Positions 52,233-61,473 of a stretch of DNA of 64,000 nucleotides are shown here, one piece after another. The notes under the pieces were generated by a model. That model was not told the DNA's origin. It did not search any database and saw only the letters and a list, made by a program, of their open reading frames with translations. Each line of letters starts with the position of its first letter. Positions within the stretch are counted from its first letter, which is position 1. The stretch spans positions 124,001 through 188,000 of the forward strand of contig NZ_JAKVTG010000002.1 of the NCBI RefSeq assembly GCF_022489025.1, in the 5' to 3' direction. The DNA is from Planococcus halocryophilus (GTDB taxonomy: Bacteria > Bacillota > Bacilli > Bacillales_A > Planococcaceae). The translations under genes were made by a program, and so were the position numbers.

Positions 52233-53259
52233 TCGTTTGAGACACTTTCGTATAAGTTCTTGATTTTTGTTCGAAGAAATCAGATTTGGTGTCGTTCATC
52301 ATATCGTCGCCAAACACTTGTATCCATGGCATTGGGTTGCTGCGCTCTTCGTATAAATTGTCTAGACCAAGTTGACGCAATCGTTTATTGGCTAAGTACT
52401 CTACATACTCTGCAAACTCTACCAAATCCAATCCTTCTATATCAGCTAAGATGTAATGTGCCCACTCTTTTTCAAGCTGTACCGCTTTATCAATCGTTGT
52501 ATAAATGTATTGAATATTTTCGTCCGTATTCAATTCCGGATTTTCCGTCAACATGATGCGGATAAACTGCGCGATAAAATACGCATGCTGCATTTCGTCG
52601 CGTTGAATGTAGCTGATCATCGTGCTGGTTTTCAACATTTTTTGCTGACGTGCCAAATGGTAGAAAAACGCAAAGCCAGCATAAAAATAAATACCTTCTA
52701 AGTTAATGGAATTGACGCTCAGCTTAAACAAGTTTTGCGGCGTTGGATTTTGGCGAAATTCTTCGTATGCATCTAAAATTAACTCATTTCGTTTTTGAAC
52801 AACCGGATCGCTTTTTGCTTGATCGAAGCGCGCGTTTTGTTCGCTCACGGAAACAAGTGAACTTAAAATATACGAATACGACTCGGTATGAACGGCTTCT
52901 TGTTGAGAAATTACCGCAAATATTGCTTTAAAGCTCGAATCGGTTACGTAATCCATTGCTTGACTCATCGTCGGCGTTTGCAAGCTATCGAGTGAGGCAA
53001 GTTGTGTATTGATACGTAAAAAGACGTCTTTTTCCACACTGCTCAAGCTATCCCATTGCTTAATATCGTCTTGCATATTGATTTCTTGCGCTTTCCAAAA
53101 GTTGGCTAATAGCGCTTGATACAAATCATACATTTGTGGATACGCAATATCGTTCCAATTCAATAACCCCGAAGACTGGCCGTTTAACACGCCAGTCGAT
53201 TTATTCGGATGTTCTGGATTTAATAATTTAATCTTTTTTAACGGTTCATGTATCGTCAT
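52213..53259 (-). CDS. Class I ribonucleotide reductase, beta (radical) subunit
   Basis: 348 residues from ATG 53259 (seven nt after AGGAG). Metal ligands visible: Asp in KQWDSL, Glu/His in QQEAVHTESYSYI, Glu in NLEGIYF, and Glu/His in RDEMQHAYF. The Tyr four residues after the first His is kept, so a tyrosyl radical is expected. Pairs with the alpha subunit 12 bp upstream. Confidence 0.92.
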   Translation of the reverse strand: MTIHEPLKKIKLLNPEHPNKSTGVLNGQSSGLLNWNDIAYPQMYDLYQALLANFWKAQEINMQDDIKQWDSLSSVEKDVFLRINTQLASLDSLQTPTMSQAMDYVTDSSFKAIFAVISQQEAVHTESYSYILSSLVSVSEQNARFDQAKSDPVVQKRNELILDAYEEFRQNPTPQNLFKLSVNSINLEGIYFYAGFAFFYHLARQQKMLKTSTMISYIQRDEMQHAYFIAQFIRIMLTENPELNTDENIQYIYTTIDKAVQLEKEWAHYILADIEGLDLVEFAEYVEYLANKRLRQLGLDNLYEERSNPMPWIQVFGDDMMNDTKSDFFEQKSRTYTKVSQTNGFDEL

Positions 53260-53271
53260 GATCATTCTCCT

Positions 53272-55557
53272 TTAGCTTTGACACGCTTCGCATTCTTCGA
53301 TTTCCGCTTGCGACGTACTGCGAACATAATAAGTCGTTTTCAAGTTTTGCTTCCACGCTTCTAAATGCAGCTCTAATAATTCTTTTGCTTTAATCGTGTG
53401 CGGGACATAAAAGTTAAAGCTGATGGATTGATCAATATGGCGTTGACGTGCTGCATTTTGACGAATACTCCATTTTTGGTCAAGCATGTGACGCGAACGA
53501 CGGTAGAAATCATACGTATTATGATCCAAGTCAGGTGCAGTCACTTTAAATTTGAAGTTCTTTTTCTCTTCAGCGTATTCAACGGCGTATAGCGGATCAA
53601 TGCCATCTGTTGAACCACCGATTTTCGCAGTTGATGAGTTCGGCGCAACAGCCATCATCCAGCCGTTTCGAACACCGGTTGTGGCCACTTGTTGTTGCAA
53701 GTCGTTCCAACGCTCACTCGTGTAGTTGCGGCGTTCAAAATACTCGCCTGTGTGCCATTCAGAACCTGAAAACTGACTGAACGCGCCTTTTTCTTCTGCT
53801 AATTGCATAGAAGCACGTATCGTTTGATAAGCAATTTCTTCGTAAAGCTTATCGGCAAACTCAACCGCTTTTTCACTTTCCCAATGGATGCCTTCAAGCG
53901 CGAGCAAGTGGTGCCATCCAAATGTTCCTAAACCAATTGCGCGGTATTTTTTATTTGTTACTTCAGCTTGTCCTACCGAAATGGTATTTAAGTCAATAAC
54001 ATTATCAAGCATGCGTGTTTGAATCGGTACTAAACGCTCTAATACGTCTGCTTTGACCGCTCTCGGCAAGTTGATCGATGACAAATTACAAACCACAAAA
54101 TCGCCTGGCTTGCGAATCATAACAAGATTGCCGTCTTCATCAGTATATTCTTTAACTATTGTTGTAGCTGACATATTTTGCATAATTTCTGTACACAAAT
54201 TACTGCAATAAATCGATGTCAACCCGCGACCTCTTGTGTGCTTGTTCGGGTTCTGACGATTAACTTCGTCGCGATAAAACATATACGGCGTGCCGGTTTC
54301 TAGTTGCGACACCATGATGCGTGCCATGATTTCCATTGCGCGATACGTTTTGCGTGGCAATAATGGATGATCGACTGCTTCTTGGTATTTATCGCTAAAG
54401 TATTTGGTGTCTTTTTCATCGTAAAAGTCTTCTAGTCCTAACGCGTTGCCATTTGCGTCTTTCCAACCCATAACTTGTTTAACTTGATGCGGACAGAACG
54501 TGTGCCACTCCCCAATGCTGCGACCATTTTCGTCTTTTTCTTGCAGACGCTTCATAAACAAATCTGGAATTGATACGCCTGTAAAAATGTCGTGTGCTTT
54601 ACGGCGCTCATCGCCATTGTTTGTTTTCAAATCCAAGAAGCCGTTCATAATGTCTTTATGGAAAACGTCTAAGTAAATCGCGACAGCGCCTTGACGCTGA
54701 CCTAGTTGATCGACACTAACCGCCGTATCGTTTAGCAAGCGAATCCATGGTACAACTCCAGAAGAATTGCCTTTGAATTTTTTTATGTCTGAACCTAACG
54801 CACGTACTTTGCCGTAATAAATGCCGATGCCACCGCCGTCTTTACTAAGACGGGCGATATCCCAATTGTTTAAGTAAATACCGTCTAAAGAATCGTCTAC
54901 CGTATCGATAAAGCACGATGACAATTGGCCAAAACTTTTACCAGCATTTGATAAAGTTGGTGTGGCGACTGTCATATACAAATGACTCATTGCCCAATAC
55001 GCTTCTTTAACTAGTTTTAAGCGACGTTCTTTTGGTTCGTTTTGCATCAATGTCATGGCAATGACTAAAAAGCGCTCTTGCGGCAGTTCAAACAAACGTC
55101 CTTCGTAATCTTTTGCTAAATAACGATCCGCTAACAAAAATAAGCCGATGTAATTAAACAATAAATCCCGCTCTGGTTCGACTTCTTGTCCAAGTTCTGT
55201 GATTTCTTCTTGTGAATAAGAAAACAATAATTCTTTCGAATAAATTCCAACGTGCGTCAACTCTTGAATGAGCTTGTAGAAATCGCCGTATTTTTCAGAA
55301 GCTGAATACCCCCGGTGTTCGGCAGCTTTCTTGTATAAATCACTTGCATACAATTCTGCCGCTACATAGGTCCACTCGGGTTGATCCATGGTGATGTGGT
55401 TTAACGCGTACAATAACGATTGTTCGCCTTTTGCTTGTTCAGCAAGTTCGCCTGCACGCTCAAGTAGCTCACTTGTATCTAAGCCGTATACATCCGTTGC
55501 CCGTTCGAGCGCTTTTTCTACTGATGACATTTCCGCCGTCTCAATTTTCATATTCAT
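53272..55557 (-). CDS. Class I ribonucleotide reductase, alpha (catalytic) subunit
   Basis: 761 residues. Active-site Cys in GQLSSCFID (about 217) and VCNLSSINL, radical Cys/Asn-Glu region in IYCSNLCTEI, and the redox pair at the C-terminus ECEACQS. No ATP-cone motif is seen at the N-terminus, so dATP feedback through that domain is unlikely. ATG is 1 bp after the thioesterase stop, with its RBS inside the thioesterase gene. Controlled by the cobalamin riboswitch upstream. Confidence 0.93.
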   Translation of the reverse strand: MNMKIETAEMSSVEKALERATDVYGLDTSELLERAGELAEQAKGEQSLLYALNHITMDQPEWTYVAAELYASDLYKKAAEHRGYSASEKYGDFYKLIQELTHVGIYSKELLFSYSQEEITELGQEVEPERDLLFNYIGLFLLADRYLAKDYEGRLFELPQERFLVIAMTLMQNEPKERRLKLVKEAYWAMSHLYMTVATPTLSNAGKSFGQLSSCFIDTVDDSLDGIYLNNWDIARLSKDGGGIGIYYGKVRALGSDIKKFKGNSSGVVPWIRLLNDTAVSVDQLGQRQGAVAIYLDVFHKDIMNGFLDLKTNNGDERRKAHDIFTGVSIPDLFMKRLQEKDENGRSIGEWHTFCPHQVKQVMGWKDANGNALGLEDFYDEKDTKYFSDKYQEAVDHPLLPRKTYRAMEIMARIMVSQLETGTPYMFYRDEVNRQNPNKHTRGRGLTSIYCSNLCTEIMQNMSATTIVKEYTDEDGNLVMIRKPGDFVVCNLSSINLPRAVKADVLERLVPIQTRMLDNVIDLNTISVGQAEVTNKKYRAIGLGTFGWHHLLALEGIHWESEKAVEFADKLYEEIAYQTIRASMQLAEEKGAFSQFSGSEWHTGEYFERRNYTSERWNDLQQQVATTGVRNGWMMAVAPNSSTAKIGGSTDGIDPLYAVEYAEEKKNFKFKVTAPDLDHNTYDFYRRSRHMLDQKWSIRQNAARQRHIDQSISFNFYVPHTIKAKELLELHLEAWKQNLKTTYYVRSTSQAEIEECEACQS

Positions 55558-55558
55558 A

Positions 55559-56044
55559 TCAGCACAACTCCTTTGAGTATTCTTTCAATTGCATGCGTTG
55601 CTGTTTACGTTCTTGCGCGCTTTGGAATAACTTTTTCTCCGCATCCGTTTCAGGGATTACGCCTTTTACAGGGATTGGTTTACCATTACTGTCCACCGCA
55701 ACCATTGTTAAAATTGCTGTTGTTGTTAAATTGGTCATGCCCGTTTCAATTTGTTGGCATTCTGCTTTCACGTAAACTTCCATCGACGTTCTTCCGGTCG
55801 AAATAACAACTCCTTCTAAAATGAAGATATCTCCAACCTTGGCAGATGATAAAAAGTTCACGGTGTCGATTGAAGCGGTGACCACCGCTTCCCCACTATG
55901 TCTCATTGCGGTAATCGCCGCGATTTCATCTATGTATGCGAGTACCGTGCCCCCAAATATCGTTCCTAAATGATTGGTATCCGGTGGCAACACCAATTTT
56001 GTTTGAATTGTTCTGGCTACACCTGCTGCTAATGCTTCTGTCAT
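55559..56044 (-). CDS. Hotdog-fold acyl-CoA thioesterase
   Basis: 161 residues from ATG 56044. NHLGTIFGGTVLAYIDEIAAI (about 24-44) is the catalytic hotdog helix with Asp, followed by AVVTASIDTVNFLSSAKVGD. YkhA/YciA-type enzymes hydrolyse medium- or long-chain acyl-CoA. It is the first gene behind the riboswitch and translationally coupled to the reductase alpha gene, an odd partner for nucleotide reduction. Confidence 0.88.
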   Translation of the reverse strand: MTEALAAGVARTIQTKLVLPPDTNHLGTIFGGTVLAYIDEIAAITAMRHSGEAVVTASIDTVNFLSSAKVGDIFILEGVVISTGRTSMEVYVKAECQQIETGMTNLTTTAILTMVAVDSNGKPIPVKGVIPETDAEKKLFQSAQERKQQRMQLKEYSKELC

Positions 56045-56075
56045 ACCTTCCATTCCTCCGTCTCTACAAAACAAA

Positions 56076-56104
56076 AAACCCATCCTCTCAGGGAGGATGG
56101 GTTT
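56076..56104 (-). terminator. Expression-platform terminator of the cobalamin riboswitch
   Basis: AAACCCATCCTC / GAGGATGGGTTT hairpin followed by a T-run on the minus strand, between riboswitch and thioesterase. Confidence 0.85.
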
Positions 56105-56184
56105 GAAAACGCAGAATAGCACATCAAGACAGCCTAAACTAGCTGCTTGCGCATAATATCTTCGTTATCTCTCTCAACTCCCGG

Positions 56185-56375
56185 AGAAGATCATAAACTT
56201 GTAACGAAGACAGGTCTCCTGGCTCGTGCGTCATTCTCTGCTATCTCCTTCCCGTCCATTGGACAGTGGATTGTGATAGCTCGTCAGCACTTACAGTTGC
56301 GGGTACAGCTCCGGAATTTTACCGAATTCCCTATTAAGCCTTTTCAGGCATCTTCGTTATCGATTACTACTATAT
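56185..56375 (-). ncRNA. Cobalamin (B12) riboswitch
   Basis: On the minus strand the B12 box reads GAGCCAGGAGACCTGTC (about 56221-56205). Upstream lie the conserved core pieces GGGAATTCGGT, ATTCCGGAGC and TACCCGCAACTGTAAG (about 56312-56297). P1 pairs ATAACGAAGA (56360-56351) with TCTTCGTTA (56210-56202). A second ATAACGAAG at 56168-56160 can pair with the same 3' strand. This gives two exclusive folds ahead of the terminator, so B12 should switch the thioesterase-nrd operon off. Confidence 0.93.
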
Positions 56376-56560
56376 ATAGTTATTTTTTATAATAAAACAC
56401 TAAATATTGTACTTATAAACTATAAACCACTTTCACCAGTTTAACAAGTTGTTTTAGAATTTCAAAGTTTTTGCTGAAAAATCACATTATTTCTACCGAG
56501 TTTTTCAAGATCTTAAAATAAAAAAAGGATGCCCTTTTTGGACAATCCTCGCCATTTTAT

Positions 56561-56746
56561 CTATGCATCGACCCATACAGAAGCTTTTTCTTTATCTGTT
56601 TTCGGTTCGTCCGCTTTTTTATTGTTTTTGCTCGTATACGGTTTGAAACTCTTTGCTTTGTTGGCGCCAGATTTCCAGCGAGTCCAGCCTTTTTTACCAG
56701 TTCCTTGACCCGTACCGCTCTTTGCTTTCGCTTTTGCTTTGCTCAT
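56561..56746 (-). CDS. Small basic DUF3934-type protein
   Basis: 61 residues from ATG 56746 (after GGAGTG). MSKAKAKAKSGTGQGTGKKG, Lys-rich, then GWTRWKSGANKAKSFKPYTS. Matches a short Bacillales family of unknown function (DUF3934, from memory). Its hairpin terminator is near 56523-56550. Confidence 0.65.
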   Translation of the reverse strand: MSKAKAKAKSGTGQGTGKKGWTRWKSGANKAKSFKPYTSKNNKKADEPKTDKEKASVWVDA

Positions 56747-56822
56747 TTTAATCACTCCATTACTGCTACGATGATGTACAGCTTATCACATCGCGGCCGC
56801 CAGTGAAACAGAAACCTTCTCG

Positions 56823-57311
56823 TTATGGGCGAGCAAGCACTTTTTCAACGTCTTTTTTGAACGATTCCGGTGTATCTTTTGGAGAAAACCGAGAAACAAT
56901 ATCACCATTTTGATCCACTAAGAATTTCGTGAAATTCCATTTGATGTCGCTTGTTAAAAAGCCTTTTGTATTGCTCGTTAAATAGTTGAAAAGTGGATGT
57001 GCGTCTGTACCGTTCACTTTCACTAAATCATGCATCGGGAAAGTCACTCCATATGTCATGCGGCAAGCTTCTTGTGCTTCTGCACCTGTAGCTTCTTCTT
57101 GCTTAAACTGATTCGACGGAAATCCTAATACGACCAACCCTTGTTCTTTGTATTCTTCGTATAATTTTTCGAGGCCGTCAAACTGATCGCGTAATCCACA
57201 TTTCGTTGCTGTGTTCACGATTAACATGGCTTTGCCTTTATATTCACTTAACGAGTATGCTTCTCCGTTCGGTTTTGATACTTCAATATCGTAAAGATTC
57301 ATCTCACTCAC
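56823..57311 (-). CDS. Glutathione peroxidase-family thiol peroxidase
   Basis: 162 residues. NTATKCGLRDQFDGLEKLYE holds the peroxidatic Cys (about 38); FPSNQFKQEE supplies the Gln, and WNFTKFLVD the Trp/Asn. In Bacillota the reductant is thioredoxin or bacillithiol, not glutathione. Third gene of ohr-ohrR-gpx, so it joins organic peroxide defence. Confidence 0.92.
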   Translation of the reverse strand: MSEMNLYDIEVSKPNGEAYSLSEYKGKAMLIVNTATKCGLRDQFDGLEKLYEEYKEQGLVVLGFPSNQFKQEEATGAEAQEACRMTYGVTFPMHDLVKVNGTDAHPLFNYLTSNTKGFLTSDIKWNFTKFLVDQNGDIVSRFSPKDTPESFKKDVEKVLARP

Positions 57312-57338
57312 TCCTCATTTAATGATTCATGCGATCTT

Positions 57339-57776
57339 TTACAAATTCATCGTTTTGAACGCTGCGTTCAACTCTTTTAAGTTCTTCATCAATGTAATTG
57401 CATTAACGCCCATAAAATTGCAGCTCTCAACTTTTTCAAAAACGGCTTGTTCAATGGCTGACTGATCGTTTTTCGCTTTTTCCGTCAACGAAATCACAAA
57501 TGCCCTTTTATCTTTTTCCGATTGTTGCTTCGACAAGTGACCATTATCAATCATCCGTTTAATGATTGGATTTAATGTACCAGTACCAAGCCCCAATCGT
57601 TCACCAATGTCTTTCGACAGTAATTGGTGCTCGTCCCACAGGACAAGAAGCACTAAGTATTGTGAAAAAGTTAAGTTGAACGGTTCTAATGCTCTAGCAT
57701 ACATTTTCGAAAAATTGCTAGAAGCTTTATACACTTCAAAACAGAGTTGTTGCTCGAGTTTTGTCGGGTTTTCCAT
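57339..57776 (-). CDS. ohrR: OhrR, MarR-family organic peroxide sensor
   Basis: 145 residues. The sensing Cys is in QQLCFEVYKASSNF (about 12), as in B. subtilis OhrR Cys15. Winged helix DIGERLGLGTGTLNPIIKRM (about 58-77). Only this N-terminal Cys and one later Cys (VESCNF) are seen. Represses ohr until oxidised by organic hydroperoxides. Confidence 0.92.
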   Translation of the reverse strand: MENPTKLEQQLCFEVYKASSNFSKMYARALEPFNLTFSQYLVLLVLWDEHQLLSKDIGERLGLGTGTLNPIIKRMIDNGHLSKQQSEKDKRAFVISLTEKAKNDQSAIEQAVFEKVESCNFMGVNAITLMKNLKELNAAFKTMNL

Positions 57777-57799
57777 CTACATCTCACCTATACTGGTTA

Positions 57800-58219
57800 T
57801 TATAAAACGGTTATTTCTACATCTACAGATCCTGCAATAGCTTTTGAATACGGGCATGTATTATGCGCTTTTTCTACATATTCTTGTTTTAATGCTTCAT
57901 CAATGCCCGTTATGTCGACCACCAGTTTGACCGCTAGTTTTACTCCACCATCTGCTTTGTCTCCGATTAACGCAACCGTTGCTGTTACTTCACTTTTCTC
58001 TATCTTCACTTTACCAGCTTCTAGCACCAATTCTAACGCACTGTTAAAGCATGCACTATAGCCAGCCGCGAAAAGTTGTTCGGGATTTGTTGCAGTTGTA
58101 GCAGATCCTCCAAGCGCCTGGGGTTTTGCAACGTCCATATAAAAAATATTGTCCGGTGAATACACCGCCCCGTCTCTACCGCCTGTATTCGTCATTGTTG
58201 TTTCAAATAGTGTTTTCAT
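57800..58219 (-). CDS. ohr: Organic hydroperoxide resistance protein
   Basis: 139 residues from ATG 58219 (after GGAGGACTA). The two redox Cys lie in EQLFAAGYSACFNSALEL (about 58) and HNTCPYSKA (about 122). Reduces fatty-acid and other organic peroxides using lipoyl thiols. Head of the ohr-ohrR-gpx operon. Confidence 0.93.
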   Translation of the reverse strand: MKTLFETTMTNTGGRDGAVYSPDNIFYMDVAKPQALGGSATTATNPEQLFAAGYSACFNSALELVLEAGKVKIEKSEVTATVALIGDKADGGVKLAVKLVVDITGIDEALKQEYVEKAHNTCPYSKAIAGSVDVEITVL

Positions 58220-58241
58220 TGTATGTAGTCCTCCATTCACT

Positions 58242-58284
58242 TATATCGTACACGACATACATTAAACTATATCGCACCCGATGT
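58242..58284 (-). promoter_or_regulatory. Possible OhrR operator pair
   Basis: Two dyad-like sites 26 bp apart upstream of ohr: TATATCGTACACGACATA (58243-58260) and CTATATCGCACCCGATG. Placement fits repression of ohr; identity as OhrR sites is a guess. Confidence 0.35.
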
Positions 58285-58361
58285 AAAAAGAACTGCTCAT
58301 ACGTTTAACTAAAAGAGCTTTACGCCCATTACGGAGAATATACGCTCTTGGTTTGATCCTA

Positions 58362-58919
58362 TTAATAAATAAACGGAATTAGTCTCGCACGTTGCTTCAT
58401 CCAAAGTTCATAATCCGGACCGAACTTTTCAACCAGTAAACGCTCTTCGTAATTGATGCGCTGAAGTAAAGCCCATACCATCGCAATGCCTCCCGCGACT
58501 GTGGCAACCAGGCTGCTAAAGAACAGAGCCATACCGAGCGTGATTAAAAACAGACCCGTATAAAGCGGATGGCGCAGCTTTCGGTAAGGACCGGTACTCA
58601 CAATTTCGTCCCCTTCTCGAACTGTAACGTAACGTGTGAATTGTGATTTCAAGTGCAAAATCCCCCAAAAACGCAACAACACTCCTGTAGCGAGGAAGAT
58701 GATGCCCACTACTTGTCCTAAAAATGCCATCGTTTGGAACGGCTTGAGTTCTTGTAAAAAGTAAGCCAAGAAAATGGTTCCGATTAACACGCCGAAAATC
58801 GCAACAAAAGTACGTTTTTCCAACGAGTCTCCTTGGCCAACTCCGCGATTACGAAAAATCAAAAATTCACTGAGCCAAAATACGCTTATTGCTGTAAATA
58901 TCCATTCCATGATCGTCAT
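58362..58919 (-). CDS. Isoprenylcysteine methyltransferase-like membrane protein
   Basis: 185 residues with about five membrane segments. GPYRKLRHPLYTGLFLITLG near residue 118 is the SAM-binding hallmark of the ICMT/PEMT family, closed by EERLLVEKFGPDYELW. Substrate in bacteria is usually unknown. Not linked by operon to neighbours. Confidence 0.85.
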   Translation of the reverse strand: MTIMEWIFTAISVFWLSEFLIFRNRGVGQGDSLEKRTFVAIFGVLIGTIFLAYFLQELKPFQTMAFLGQVVGIIFLATGVLLRFWGILHLKSQFTRYVTVREGDEIVSTGPYRKLRHPLYTGLFLITLGMALFFSSLVATVAGGIAMVWALLQRINYEERLLVEKFGPDYELWMKQRARLIPFIY

Positions 58920-58997
58920 CGCATAAGCCTCAACTTCCTGTTTCCTTCTTTTTATACTATAGAAAGCTAGAAGCTATTGCTACTATTCTAAAACACA

Positions 58998-59041
58998 AAA
59001 GGCAGTCAAAAACTCTTGTAATAAGAATTTCTGACTGCCTC
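58998..59041 (-). terminator. Terminator of the ba3 oxidase operon
   Basis: AGGCAGTCA...TGACTGCCT hairpin on the minus strand. Confidence 0.75.
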
Positions 59042-59045
59042 TATT

Positions 59046-59129
59046 TCAATCTTCCATCGAAGATATTTCAACTAACATCGCGGTAAACGCGATAAACACA
59101 ACCATCAATGACAAAACCATTGTGAACAT
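59046..59129 (-). CDS. 27-residue membrane peptide at the end of the ba3 oxidase operon
   Basis: ATG 59129, preceded by AGGAG and AAGGA, gives MFTMVLSLMVVFIAFTAMLV followed by EISSMED. It is a single membrane helix with an acidic tail, 13 bp after the subunit I gene and before the terminator. Likely a small accessory or subunit of the oxidase; unknown otherwise. Confidence 0.55.
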   Translation of the reverse strand: MFTMVLSLMVVFIAFTAMLVEISSMED

Positions 59130-59142
59130 TGTCCTTCAACTC

Positions 59143-60795
59143 CTACCACGTTTTGAATCCTTCTGAGCCTGGCGGTGCGTTTTGAATCATATGCGTTAAT
59201 GGAATCGCATAAGCAAGAGCAATAAGGGCTGCAGCGAGACCAATCCAAATCCACCAATTTTCTAACCATTTTGGTGTATTGCTCATATCGCTTTCAGCAA
59301 GTGGGAAATCCACCATGTCTTTCGTTTCCACAGCTTTTGGCGACAAAAACATGGTCATGACGACGATATAGATAAGAATCATTGCCGAAACAAATAAAAT
59401 GCTACCCCCAACTGCCATCGTGACATGATTGGTTAAGATGCCATCAAACCATTCCAACGCAGCTGGATGGTCATTATAGCTAGAGTACGCAGTTCTTCTC
59501 GGTGCGCCTAGAAGCCCCAACAAATGCTGCGCTGTTGACATCAAGACCATACCAATTGACCATGTGATAATTTGGACAAGTCCTAAAACTTTCATCGACT
59601 TAGTGAATTTCCGACCCGTTAAATATGGAATAAGCCAAAATGTTATCCCCATAAACGTCATGGCTACGGGAGTTCCCACGGTAATATGGAAATGCCCAAC
59701 AATCCACAACGTATTGTGAACCACTTCATTCAGCTGGAAACTCGCATTGATGATTCCACCAGCTCCACCAGGGATAAAGAATGCCATGGCGATGAAAATA
59801 GACGTAAAACGAATATCTTTCCAAGGTAATTTTGTAAACCAACCAAAAAGACCTTTGCCTCCATTTTTGCGCCCCGCAATTTCAAACGTTGCAAACATCG
59901 AGAACGCCGTCATTAATGAAGGAACGATGACCATAAACGTCAACACCACTTGAAGGAACTTCCAAAAATTCGAGATACCTGGTTCTGTCAGTTGATGGTG
60001 AAATCCAACTGGAATCGAGAACAAGATAAAGAGCACAAATGACATACGTGCAAGTGAGTCACTGAATACTTTTACGCCTAAGAGCTTGGGTACGATTAAA
60101 TACCAAGCCATATAGGCCGGCAATAGCCAAAAATAAACTAATGGATGGCCAAAATACCAGAACAATGAGCGGCTTAGTTCGACATCAATAGTATCGGTCC
60201 AACCGAACGCCCAAGGAATGTATTGAAACAAGACCGTTGCTACAACACCAAGACATGCAATAATCCACATGATAATGGTTGTAATCGTCATAAACGCAAA
60301 CAATGGACTTAATTGACCTTTGTTATTTTTACGCCAGACGCGGTAATGACCCACTAACGCGAAACTACTAATCCACGTTCCTATAATGACTAACGCAAGC
60401 CCAACATAGAAAAAGCCACTTGCTTGTAACGGTGCATAAAAGGTGTACATAACGGAAGCTTGTCCAGAAATGATCATGACCGTTGCCATAACTGTGCCGA
60501 GTAAGGTCACCCAAAAGCCAATCCATGAAAACAAACGAACTTTTGGACCAAAACTGCCTAGACTTTTACTCATGCCTGTAATAAAAAAGCCGAAAATAAA
60601 AAATGTCGTAAAGATAAGTGCCAGTAAAACTCCATGAGCCGTTAAGATTTGATAATAATCTAACCAAGCGGGTAATTGAAGCGCATCATTACGGATAAAA
60701 ACTTGAAGCAATCCACATAACGTTCCGATTAAAAATGCAATATATGCGACGCCAATATTCCATAAAGCGAGTTTACGATCTTGTAACGCAATCAT
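59143..60795 (-). CDS. ba3-type cytochrome c oxidase subunit I
   Basis: 550 residues, about 13 TM segments. Heme and copper ligands visible: His in LTAHGVLLAL; WYFGHPLVYFWLLPAY with the CuB His and the linked Tyr; HHQLTEPG; and VGHFHITVG with paired His. The HPLVYFW form and lack of the long C-terminus are of the B-type (ba3) branch. Start overlaps subunit II (ATGA). Reduces oxygen with low proton pumping and high affinity. Confidence 0.93.
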   Translation of the reverse strand: MIALQDRKLALWNIGVAYIAFLIGTLCGLLQVFIRNDALQLPAWLDYYQILTAHGVLLALIFTTFFIFGFFITGMSKSLGSFGPKVRLFSWIGFWVTLLGTVMATVMIISGQASVMYTFYAPLQASGFFYVGLALVIIGTWISSFALVGHYRVWRKNNKGQLSPLFAFMTITTIIMWIIACLGVVATVLFQYIPWAFGWTDTIDVELSRSLFWYFGHPLVYFWLLPAYMAWYLIVPKLLGVKVFSDSLARMSFVLFILFSIPVGFHHQLTEPGISNFWKFLQVVLTFMVIVPSLMTAFSMFATFEIAGRKNGGKGLFGWFTKLPWKDIRFTSIFIAMAFFIPGGAGGIINASFQLNEVVHNTLWIVGHFHITVGTPVAMTFMGITFWLIPYLTGRKFTKSMKVLGLVQIITWSIGMVLMSTAQHLLGLLGAPRRTAYSSYNDHPAALEWFDGILTNHVTMAVGGSILFVSAMILIYIVVMTMFLSPKAVETKDMVDFPLAESDMSNTPKWLENWWIWIGLAAALIALAYAIPLTHMIQNAPPGSEGFKTW

Positions 60796-61265
60796 TCTTC
60801 ATACACCTCTATTTCTGTATACATCATATGATGGCCTGTCCCGCAATATTCATTACAAAGAATTAAATAAGTGCCGGGTTTTTCAAAGGTATAAGATTTT
60901 GTAGTAATCCGCCCTGGAACGACCATCATGTTTACTTTCGTGTTATCAATGGTAAAACTGTGAACTACATCGGTGCTAGTAACTTTAAAGATAACTTCTT
61001 TGCCTACCGGAACTCTTAGTTCAGGTGCATTGTAGCCAAAAGCCATCGCTACTATCGTCGCTTGATACGTATCGTCATCTAGTTGCGTAACGCCTGGATT
61101 ATCAAAAGGTGCAGTTTCATTTACTTTTTTCGGGTCAATAGTTTCCATTCCGCCTGCAGGAGTATGATTCTGGGAAAACGCACTCACTCCCACTACGCTT
61201 AAAAATACGATTAGCGACGCTATTCCTAATGTCAGCCAAATTTTTTCATATTTATGAAGATGCAT
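60792..61265 (-). CDS. ba3-type cytochrome c oxidase subunit II (CuA)
   Basis: 157 residues. One N-terminal TM (about 10-30), then a cupredoxin domain with the first His in DVVHSFTID and CNEYCGTGHHMMY giving the Cys pair, His and Met of CuA. The single TM is normal for the ba3 type. Coupled by ATGA to subunit I. Confidence 0.93.
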   Translation of the reverse strand: MHLHKYEKIWLTLGIASLIVFLSVVGVSAFSQNHTPAGGMETIDPKKVNETAPFDNPGVTQLDDDTYQATIVAMAFGYNAPELRVPVGKEVIFKVTSTDVVHSFTIDNTKVNMMVVPGRITTKSYTFEKPGTYLILCNEYCGTGHHMMYTEIEVYEE

Positions 61266-61290
61266 GTTAATCGACTCCTTTCGTTTTCCG

Positions 61291-61410
61291 TTAACGAGCT
61301 ACATACAATAAATAAACAGCGACCCACATTACCACAATGATGAGTCCTACTATAAGAACACTGACAAACGTACCTTTCAAATTAATCTCTTCTGGTTTTC
61401 TCTGACTCAT
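61291..61410 (-). CDS. Cytochrome oxidase subunit IIa (39 residues)
   Basis: ATG 61410 after AAGGAGTGAG. MSQRKPEEINLKGTFVSVLI continues as one hydrophobic helix ending YLLYVAR. The size, the KGT before the helix, and its place before subunit II match the single-helix subunit IIa of ba3 oxidases. Confidence 0.8.
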   Translation of the reverse strand: MSQRKPEEINLKGTFVSVLIVGLIIVVMWVAVYLLYVAR

Positions 61411-61473
61411 TCGTTCTCACTCCTTATTCCTATCAGCTTTACTTTTAGCCTATGCTATCTCTAGGTTTCACAC

